A stretch of 64,000 bases of DNA from Hygrocybe punicea (taxonomy: Eukaryota > Basidiomycota > Agaricomycetes > Agaricales > Hygrophoraceae). The stretch lies in contig OY744468.1 of assembly GCA_963556145.1 (NCBI GenBank), forward strand, positions 2,232,001 through 2,296,000, read 5' to 3'. How positions within the stretch are numbered: the stretch's first letter is position 1; every line of letters begins with the position of its first letter. Shown here in pieces: positions 55,974 through 64,000 of the stretch. Both the position numbers and the translations under genes were made by a program. Under the pieces are notes generated by a model, which saw only the letters and a program-made list of their open reading frames with translations, was not told where the DNA came from and ran no database searches.

Positions 55974-58247
55974 TCACTCACGGCGCCCTTGCCTGCCCTG
56001 CGGATCGTCGCGGTGAGGAGGAAAAGACCATCGAGGCTGCTCCCGTGGCTGCCCCGCAGCAGTAACATTCCCATCTGGAGTATTATTATTATTATTGCCA
56101 GGTGGTGCCCAGATATTAGGGTCATTCCAATATTGCTGCGAGCCATACGTTGTGTTCCCAGCCGCGTCCAGAGATCGAGGGGGAGAGGGATCAACGGGGC
56201 GTTGCCCAATGTTCGTCGTGCCCCATCTGGATGGCTGTTGACCACCACCACCACTAACACCGCCAGATTGCTGTTGGCCCATCGCCATCGAGTGGTCATT
56301 GTTATCGTACTGCGCTGCTGCCGCTGCTGCTGCTGCACGGAAAGATGGTATGGAGGGAACGCTGGCAGGGTCCAATGGAGCAAATGTACCCGGTGACGAC
56401 ATGAACATGCGTGGTTGATTGGAAGACGACGTCGACGCCGACGCCGACGACGACGACGACTGCGCACCAGTCCTCCTATGGACAGCTGCCTGGCCAAAAG
56501 ACGGCTGGCCAAGCGTAGTCTGGCCAATGACGGGTCGTTGTCCAAACGAAGATGACAGAAACGATGGCTGCCCGAAAGAGGGTTGTCCGAGAGGAGGCGG
56601 TGCGAAAGACGTGTCGAGGAAACGCCGCTGTGGGTGGGTATATGCAGAGCCTTGAGAGGGAGAAGAAAACATGCTCGTGCCCGGGGCGCCGGTGGGTATG
56701 ATTAAGCCCAAACTCGAACTCGAACCCGAGCCGGTGCCGGTGCCGGTGCCAGCGCCGGAGCCAGAGCCAGAGCCAGAGGGCCCACGACTATGCAAATGAG
56801 CGTATCCGGTATTGGTGTTCAACATAAACTCTCCTGGCGGACGAACAGGTCCCGGAGAGACGGACTGCGCATAAGGCGAGGACCTTCTCGAAGAAGCAGA
56901 CCTCACTCGTCCTTCACCGACTTGATGACCTCTCCGCCCCCCCACATCAGGATCGATGATCCCGGGCCTGGACTCATCCGCCGACGGACTGCAGTCGTCG
57001 TCGCCCTGGGAGGATTCCTCTTCGGTATCCGGTCGACTGGTCTTGGATTTATTCTTCCGTTTCCGAGGTCTCTTGTAACCTTCGCCTTCAGACATGTCGA
57101 GATGCCAATAATTGCCCTTGCCAGGTTCTGTGATGGGTCGTGGGAGCCGACGAAAAACCTTGTTCAAGGAAAGATTGTGGCGAATGGAGTTCTGTTGAAA
57201 CACAAAACACATTTTTTAAAAAAAAAAATTTATACCAATCGAATTTGAGAAAACCAACCTTCCATGCCTTGTCGTCAGAATTGTCTCTGAACCATTCAAA
57301 TCGTTTCTCCAAAGCCGCATATATTTCCTGCAAGGTAAGCATCTTCCTTGGGCTGCTGTATATCGCCAACTTGATCAGGAGAGGGAGAGAGTGCATTGGC
57401 TTCATTCCGGGAGGAGGATCGAGAAGAGACTGGAGGGTGACATCATCCGTGGGACCAATTCCCAATTGCTCACGCAGAATAGGTCCGGCGTCAGGAAACG
57501 GCGACGGATACGTGTTTGCAGCGCGAGGCGGGGCCGAGACGTCCGATTGTTGGTATTGGACGTCAGGTGAAGAGGGAGATCCAGGTGAAGACGTAACAGG
57601 GTATGTACTCGACGGCGATGGAAGAGCGGGTGAAGATTCTGGCGATCCTGGTAAAAGTACGTCTCCGGAAGGATAGTTGTGTGTCCGCTGTCGATAATAT
57701 TCTGGACGGTCCCTTGTGGTAGTGGGTTCCCTCCTGTGGAAATCTCCGAATACAATGCTCTCGCTGCCAGTCCGAGAGGGATCTGGGCTTAAGCTAGATG
57801 ACAAAGTGAGATTTTGTGTTGGGGAGTAACCTCTGTGAACACGGGAACTACCAGGACGATGTGTTGTTTGCTGCAAATCTAGCTCGTCTTGAAGATACTT
57901 CAAGTTGACAAAAACATTGAGTTTCAAGAGATTCGACAACTTTGATAATGACCACAACATACCGGTTGTGGAAAATCACGATCGCGATCATGACGGAAAA
58001 TTAAATCAGGCGGAAGATACGGAGCATCTTCAAGTTCCAAAGGCCGCGACGTCGAAGAAGTTTGCAGGGTTCGGTCGCCAAAATCGAGGACACGGTTATA
58101 CTGGGCGCCACTGGCAGAACCGGATCCAGAGTCGGAGTCGCCGGAGGAATGATAGTACGACACAGGAATATCAGTAAAAGACAGTGGGAACGTGTGATCG
58201 GGAGGGAGTAGACCGAAATCGTACAAGTCCGACATATTGAACTCCAT
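55974..58247 (-). CDS. Forkhead-domain transcription factor
   Basis: Start ATG 58247 ([11 protein letters not shown]), stop 55974. The forkhead winged-helix domain is split by an intron at about 57196-57257. The first half reads [40 protein letters not shown] and AWK. The second half, [16 protein letters not shown] and GKGNYWHLD, contains recognition helix 3. A basic run [11 protein letters not shown] follows. The rest is low complexity: Ser/Pro/Gln, a Ser-Gly run coded by a microsatellite (56725-56780), an Ala run (56315-56335) and FGQPSFGQ-like repeats. It is a nuclear DNA-binding regulator; in other fungi such factors control cell-cycle or developmental genes. Which forkhead subgroup cannot be told. 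Confidence 0.85.
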
Positions 58248-60904
58248 AACTAAAAGTGGCAAAAAAAAGAGGAATTGGGCCTATAACATAACGACCGTTC
58301 CGTCATGGGTTAACGAGAATGATCATGCGTTTGTCGCGTGACACGATTGACGGCAAGGGAAGACAAGGTTGTCAGCCCAGATTCCAGATGATCCAACAAA
58401 GGAAATGACCTTGGTTTGGAAAAAGGTAAAATTGGGTGTGACGATTTGATGTGACCGGGGTGGAACAAAAATCAACTGGTAAATCACTGGCACGCCAACA
58501 AAGGTAGACAATCCTGAGGGGGATCAAATTGAGGTTTTGTGGAGGGGGTTTGTGGGCCTGAATGTTGTTTCGTCGGTTGTGGGTCGCACCGGCTTTTAAG
58601 GCATTTCGCAGAGGCGTGAGGAGATTCTGATAATTACCAGAGTAGGCATCTTTGAAGAAGCGCCCGACGAGATCGAAGACCAATCCAAGCGAGAAATTGG
58701 GTGCGATGAAGGTCCCTTGTGGGAAAAGCTTGTCTCAGCAGCGAGTTGGCTTGGGGCGCTAAAGGCAGGAAAGGTGGGAAGTGGAGACATTGCCTTTGAC
58801 GGCAAGTTTCCGCCACATTGGCACCTGCTGCGCAATGTTTGTGCCACATATCCTATACAGGGAAAATCATCAACGATTGGGTCGGGTACAGGCGACAATA
58901 ATATCCAGATTCAGTAGTGCGGAAAGGTCGCAGTGGCTGGCGCATGTCTGCCGTCACCGACCGGTACCGAACATGTTGTTGGATAAGGATTTGTCCGGTG
59001 TAATGTGATGACCCCACGACTGATGACGGTGTATAGACCATGTCCGGGGTACAGGACATGGCCAGCTGCAGCCTAGGGTGAGCGCCGAGCACCGACTTCT
59101 ATATTTCCTTTTATGGCAACAACAGTCGTCTTTTTGGGCGATGCCCGACTATTTTCGCAGTCCGCTCGGATTCATCCGCCGTTTGCAACGTCCAACGTCC
59201 GGCTTTTACCACTGGCAATATCACCATGTAGGTAACAACCAATCTTCAATATTAATGTTTTCAGAGGCGAACCCGAGGTGGGAACGACCTCACCAATGGG
59301 ACTATGCAGTTCTTATCCGTCGCCAGCGTGTAAACTGTCTTGCTGAGAAAGCCTTGCAGCAATCACTTATCGCAAATAAATTGGCATTGCTGACACTGTG
59401 CACCTCATACCAAGTAAGCAAGTTCTCTTCTTTATATATCGTACTCATCTCGCTGACAATAGTTATACCACAAGGCATTCAGGGATTCCACTGCTTGGGC
59501 GGACAGCCAGAAATGGTTGTTGCTCTAGGACTAATACCGTCCCTCGCTAATCTTCAAACTCATCTCAATCCATCATCTCCGACCTACCACCACTCCCTCG
59601 TATACCAGTATCTCCCAGCCTGGCACCAAAGCAACCCCTTCTCCCGCCACAGCTATATTTTATTATGCCAATTACCGGTCTCCCGATTTAGACGCGATCC
59701 TTGGTCTCATCGTGTGGATCAGGTTTTCCTCCACTGTGCTTGTAGGCTTGAAGAGGAGTTTTCTTGACAAAGTCCCTGCCTCCCGAAACAAAGGCACGAA
59801 AACGGAGTAAGCACTTGCTCGGCTTCGATTGCTGTAATTAAGTGAAAGATAGCATGTAGTAAACTTCGGCCTACCAGTACTCATGTATGTGTATTCTTTT
59901 GTTTCCGAGAAATTTTCTTGATACAACCAGGATCAGTCAGGCGAACACAAATGGTCAGACTCTAGCTGGGCCCAATAGTGCCATCCGCTCATACCCTGAA
60001 AGAATATTAATGTTGGGTTGGGCGGCGCGGGCCCTGTGTGCAAATTACTCGATCGGAACGCCATTCGACAGTTCCGCATGCATATATATCCCAGGAATCG
60101 CGGGCAGATCTTTCCCTGGCCTGGCAACGACTGCCAGCTGTGTTCGCACAATGCCGCGTTCGCCTACTTGGTAGTACGAACTCGCACCGGCGGAACTCAG
60201 CCACTCGGTCCCATTTCTTTTAGTAGCACTAAGAGGTGGCCACCTTTGGTGCTGTCAAGATCGACCTCCATCGCATTCATTGACTTCCCCGCCTAGTAAT
60301 TCCCCCCCTCGCCGGCCACCTTTGCAGATCGGAGAAAGTCATGGTCGACCTTGAGATTATCACTCTCGTATCGATTGCTTCAGTACCAAACTTCGAATAT
60401 GCATCGCCATCCCCCCAAATATCACTGCTACTATCGGAACATGTCACTACCGAAATGACGCCGATATCTACGCTCAAACCCAATGTTTTCAATTTCCACA
60501 CACACCCGTTTGTATCTCATTCTATTTTTCACGGTGGCCTGTAGGCCGCGTTTAAGGGAATGTAGGTTTGAAATTCACATTGGGCCTCTAATCTTCGTAG
60601 CAGGTATCTCCGTCTCAAGTGCTGGCTGTGACGTGAGACTTCATATTAGTGAGTAGTTGCAAAAAATGTTGCGAAATCAGTCCACATTATTGGTGGGACT
60701 AGCTTAAAATTTTATGGGTTCCGTCACCTCGTAATAAGGTCCCTCCTAGACCATGGCATCCTAAACGTATGCCCTTCAAATAATATGGTGGACCGTTAGG
60801 CATGAAAATCATAATTGATCATTTCCAGCCAAACCAATCTGATTGTGGCAAAGAAACAAGGAATTACATGGCCACTTGACTGAAGGAATTGCATTTTATG
60901 CCGC
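58248..60904. other. Long region without a confident gene
   Basis: Open frames exist (58717-58917 plus, 59078-59767 plus, 60018-60296 plus, 58596-58898 minus) but none shows a domain. A segment at 59262-59412 (ANPRWERPHQWDYAVLIRRQ onward) ends at a plausible donor GTAAGC and looks protein-like, so a decayed or orphan gene is possible. The rest reads as relic sequence. Confidence 0.4.
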
Positions 60905-62123
60905 CTACTTCTCAAGTAAGTGCGGTCTCTCCATCCAGAAAATGTCCTTGATTAAATCGCAATGCAAAACCTCTATCACGGTTTGCAATCCAGAGTTCTT
61001 GGGTGCGTTCCCCGCTTGTGTGGCGAGATTTGGCGACGGCAGTAGCGGCGGTTCGGGTGAGACCTTGAGGACTGCTGCTGCTTCTTCCTCCGGACTATCG
61101 AGCGGTGGGTCTGGTTCTGGGTCTGATGTTTTCTGGGAAAATAGAATCATCGTAGTATGAATCAAGTTTAGTGGTGCCTGATGATGATAATAATAATACC
61201 TGCTTGCGAACGAGTATGCTTCCTTTTCTATATCTCGCGTCGATCTGGTTATAGTTGACATTGAACCGAGAGAACAAGATTTCATGCTTCTGGCCCGAGT
61301 TTGTGCCCTAGGTATGCATAGTCAGAATTGAGCATGATGTGACTTGACGGGGCCCGCAGGATAAACTTCGTATTCAGAACGAACCTTTAATGTCGCATGT
61401 GCCTGTGTAGTCGTTTCCCCGCCTTGTTGCACAAGTGCCCAAAATACCGTATTATACAAGTTGTTGACGTGCGCTTCACATCAGTGCAGCTTAGTCAAGG
61501 CTGCGTGAAGGCAAAGACGGAACACGCACTGTCTGCTTGTCTCCAGGCAAAGTAGTCTCGGACCTCTTGTTCGCCAGGGTAGAGAACGATTCGCCCGTCG
61601 AAGGATGGTGGATACCGCAAGGGAGTGCCTGGGAAATATACTTTCCAGTGAAATACATAGGACGACGTGAACAAAGAAGTCAGTGTCGATACGATTTTGG
61701 CTTGGCGGCGGTTATATAGAGACGTTGACTTTCGAAATAAGAAACTACAACGCTGAGGGCTTGCACATGTAGGCAAAAAAAAAAAAAAAAAGATCCAACA
61801 CACCTAAACTCATCAGACTCTCCGAACGCAACCACGATATCCTTGTACTCTTCCATCACGTCTCTAGCCGCGTGGTCCATTAGCTGGAGGGCACGTCCAT
61901 CGTTCGGTTTTGAAAAACTGTGTACATCGGAGAATCTAACTCGCCAATGAATTTAGGAAACTCGTTTCAATGGCCGTTTCCTCGGCGGGGAACAGAAACG
62001 CGTGGCCAAACCAACACACCGATGAAACGCGTGTCCATCGAGGCGTAAAACCATAAAGGTGCCTGGCAAAAGGGAATCTGGAAGTTCAAATTTTCGAACG
62101 TAGGCAAACTTGGATCCAGCCAT
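60905..62123 (-). CDS. THG1: tRNA-His guanylyltransferase
   Basis: Adds G at position -1 of tRNA-His in the 3'-5' direction; essential for histidine tRNA identity. Exons run from ATG 62123 ([13 protein letters not shown]) to TAG 60905-60907. [20 protein letters not shown] carries the first metal-binding Asp and the split HINNLYN-like region follows further on. [16 protein letters not shown] holds the second catalytic acidic pair. [20 protein letters not shown] and [20 protein letters not shown] are conserved parts, and the end is [14 protein letters not shown]. An insert rich in Pro and Glu ([19 protein letters not shown]) precedes the C-terminus. An intron at 61743-61804 holds a 17-18 nt T tract (coding strand). 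Looks complete. Confidence 0.87.
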
Positions 62124-62825
62124 TGTTGCAAACGGGCGGATGCCACGAAATTCAAGCTTGAATTGTCGGAACAGGGTTGTAATAAAAAAACCAATTTTAA
62201 TTTCTGTTTTTGTTTGTAGTTAGCGACACAGCCACTGGCGCTACATCCGGACTTTACACAAATCCTAGTATTTCCGTCACATTGAGCGCTATATTGAGCG
62301 CCAAGCCGTCAAAGCTTCAACATACGCTCAGTCATTGATACCAAACACACCTTTGGTCTGGCCCTAAAATCATTTGCTAAGTACTGGCAACAGGCATGGT
62401 TCTCAGGACGTTGACCCGAAATACTGCTGGCAAGGACGAGGCCAGAAGATCACAAATGTTGGCTCTGCTCCTGCTCAGGAAAGGCGCCTCTCTCGGGGCC
62501 GAGTGGTATTACGATATCGACGACCATCTGGGCATCTGGCTCAGTCGCAAACTCACGAACCGGGCGTAGTATTCTGTGAGACGACGAAGCTTAAGCTTAT
62601 TTATGTAAATAAGCTCTTAAGCTTCAGCTTCGCCGTGCACATCGATATCACCAATATAAAAATATAAAAATATACTTGTCCATATTCTCCTATTCGGGGG
62701 CGTGCGAATGTAAAAATATCTGTGACTCTGCTCAAGTCCTTGCAACTTTCCGAAGTCACACACACACACACACAGACACCATCAGTGCAGCTGCCGTTCA
62801 TACACCAACTCATCACCCAACAGCC
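62124..62825. other. Intergenic, with a strong hairpin and a CA repeat
   Basis: Divergent spacer between THG1 and the gene at 62826. Contains a near-perfect inverted repeat at 62586-62625 and a CA run at 62757-62775. A 97-codon plus frame (62374-62667) runs through the hairpin and is probably not a gene. Confidence 0.5.
62586..62625. repeat. Inverted repeat, 18-20 bp arms
   Basis: GAAGCTTAAGCTTATTTA is followed after two bases by TAAATAAGCTCTTAAGCTTC. The arms are complementary except for one small bulge. It could form a stable hairpin or cruciform. Confidence 0.8.
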
Positions 62826-63579
62826 ATGAGCTCCCCATATGCCTCGTTCTTCCGTCGTCGTATCATCGGACGAGCAGCGTCGCCGCCCACCTGGGCGTGC
62901 TACGAGCAGATCCCGTACAACGACGACGAAGACGACTGTAGCGACAGTGCCTCCGAAGATGGTTCCTGCTCTGAGGATGGAGAGGACTATGTCCATGCCA
63001 CGCATGACAGCGGCTCCGACAATGAACACGTGGACACGAGCGAGAAGCACGATGACCTCGACATCGACATGGAGATGGACGAAGCGGAGGGCGACGATGG
63101 TGCCGTCAAGAAGTCCGCCGATTTCCAGAAAGATGTAAAGGGCAAGCAGCGTGCTATTGAGCCAGAGCCTGAGAGTCCCAAGAGACGTCATACGAAGAAG
63201 CGCCGGGGTTCGGTATTCACTCTGAGGCCCATTCTGACCATCCAGAAGAGTCAAGGGTTTGTCTGGAATCAAGTCGGTCTTTGCTTTCTTTGCTCTTCGT
63301 GGGACGTGGCATTCTTACGTTTCGCAAAGGATTTATTCGTTCCTCCGTACATCAAGGATAGATGTCGGTGTTCCGAGTCAATTGTTCTTCGATGTCTCTG
63401 GTGCTAACTGGTGGTTATCCCCCCAAACGTCATTAGATGTCGCGTCAACCTCGCCACCAAACTCGAGGGGTTTCATCTCCACTTCTGCGTCATCCACCAA
63501 TTCCGCTCTCACTGACTACGAGGTTGAAGTTGTAGAGATCAGAGTGACGGAAGGTGATCTGGACGATATCATCCCATAG
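62826..63579 (+). CDS. Acidic hypothetical protein
   Basis: Starts MSSPYASFFRRRIIGRAASP, then a long Asp/Glu/Ser-rich region (DDEDDCSDSASEDGS, DLDIDMEMDEAEGDDG), a basic patch KRRHTKKRRG (possible nuclear signal) and LTIQKSQGFVWNQ up to about 63270. An intron (GTCGGT to CGCAAAG, 63271-63329) leads to DLFVPPYIKDR. At least one more intron must switch frame to reach the C-terminal exon ending EVEVVEIRVTEGDLDDIIP at 63579. The exact junctions are not resolved. No domain recognised. Confidence 0.5.
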
Positions 63580-63748
63580 ACGAATCTCTGCACTCATTTT
63601 CCATATTCACGGCCTATTGCCTCGTAATTTTCTTCATCTTTTGACAAGTGTGTGGTTGACTAACATACAATATCGTGTATAAGCAAGACATCTTTTATTT
63701 TTTGGCTTTCCTTGGTGAAATATATATCCATAGACAAGCCACTCGGCA
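63580..63748. other. Convergent 3' spacer
   Basis: Short gap between the acidic protein gene and the minus-strand gene at the right edge. A TATCTT/TTTATTTT-rich stretch may hold polyadenylation signals. Confidence 0.4.
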
Positions 63749-64000
63749 TCAAACAGTAGCCAAAAGGGCATCCTCCACCTCCTTCATCCTCGCTGCCTCC
63801 TTCACTCTCTCCATCTCTTTCTCCTTGAAAGCCTCGGTCTCGCGTGTCAGGACATATGACGGTGTCATATACGGCTTGTAATCCAAATGTCGCTTGACGT
63901 AAAAACACATGTAGGCTGCCGAGTTCAGGCACGCCCCCAAGCTCGAATGCGTCACTCTACAAGCGAACATGAGGACTCATCAGCATGCGCGCGCGGCAAG
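63749..64000 (-). CDS. 3' end of a probable ubiquitin carboxyl-terminal hydrolase (runs off the window)
   Basis: The last exon (about 63749-63958, acceptor TTGTAG) reads SSLGACLNSAAYMCFYVKRH, then LDYKPYMTPSYVLTRETEAF and a charged helix to DALLATV. An AYMxFYxKR-type strand followed by a charged helix is how many USP-type deubiquitinases end. The catalytic Cys and His would lie beyond the right edge, so this call rests on the tail alone. Confidence 0.45.

Noticed and set aside
62374..62667. 97-codon plus frame between THG1 and the acidic protein gene
   Set aside because: Runs through the hairpin and lacks any family resemblance; likely chance.

Overview
The window reads as nuclear DNA of a mushroom-forming basidiomycete (Agaricomycetes). 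Genes are split by many introns of about 45-60 bp with GT-AG ends and CTAAC/CTGAC-like branch sites. Host genes are typically fungal (RIX7, PPE1, DPB11/Rad4, THG1, a forkhead factor), and several multi-copy families look like ones I know only from Agaricomycete genomes. All assignments come from reading the sequence; no database search was run.

Layout. Positions 1-24100 are mostly mobile or multi-copy DNA. A transposase-like/3'-5' exonuclease gene (1-1308 and 7064-9490) is a pseudogene cut in two by a complete 5.75 kb LTR retrotransposon (1309-7063, 614-bp LTRs, minus orientation). The element carries a gag-like ORF but no recognisable pol. On the opposite strand it carries a three-exon gene for a protein with a Gal4-type Zn2Cys6 cluster. 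Next come a 33-bp minisatellite (10.87-11.61 kb) and the 3' end of a copia element with its LTR (11.65-12.10 kb). Two adjacent co-oriented genes of multi-copy Agaricomycete type follow, one with a PD-(D/E)XK-like nuclease core (12.3-16.0 kb). Then come a decayed SPT5 copy that keeps introns (16.9-18.3 kb) and a large zinc-finger transposon-like pseudogene (18.8-23.1 kb), head to head with a small intact gene (23.25-24.1 kb).

Positions 24600-30550 hold core genes: PPE1 (protein phosphatase methylesterase), RIX7 (60S ribosome biogenesis AAA ATPase, 5' end apparently missing) and a degenerate kinase-like gene. A decayed tandem copy of that kinase lies at 31 kb. A START-like gene (33.1-33.7 kb), a four-BRCT DPB11/Rad4 homologue (34.8-38.3 kb) and a mucin-like single-pass membrane protein (39.1-42.2 kb) follow.

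Positions 42900-55300 are the most striking part. A fungal NLR-type protein (patatin - NB-ARC - TPR, 1779 aa) carries 21 nearly identical 40-residue repeats built from perfect 480-bp higher-order units. Beside it are a class 3 lipase, an ankyrin protein with an N-terminal motif like those I associate with Agaricomycete NLR-type proteins, and a secreted CE1-type esterase with a Cys-rich N-terminal region. This looks like a self/non-self recognition and hydrolase neighbourhood.

The right end holds a forkhead transcription factor (56.0-58.2 kb), 2.6 kb of unclear sequence, THG1 (60.9-62.1 kb), an acidic unknown protein (62.8-63.6 kb) and the 3' end of a probable ubiquitin hydrolase running off the window.

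Best candidates for something undescribed: the retroelement with an antisense spliced Zn2Cys6 gene, the NLR with recently homogenised repeats, and the paired gene cassette at 12.3-16.0 kb.
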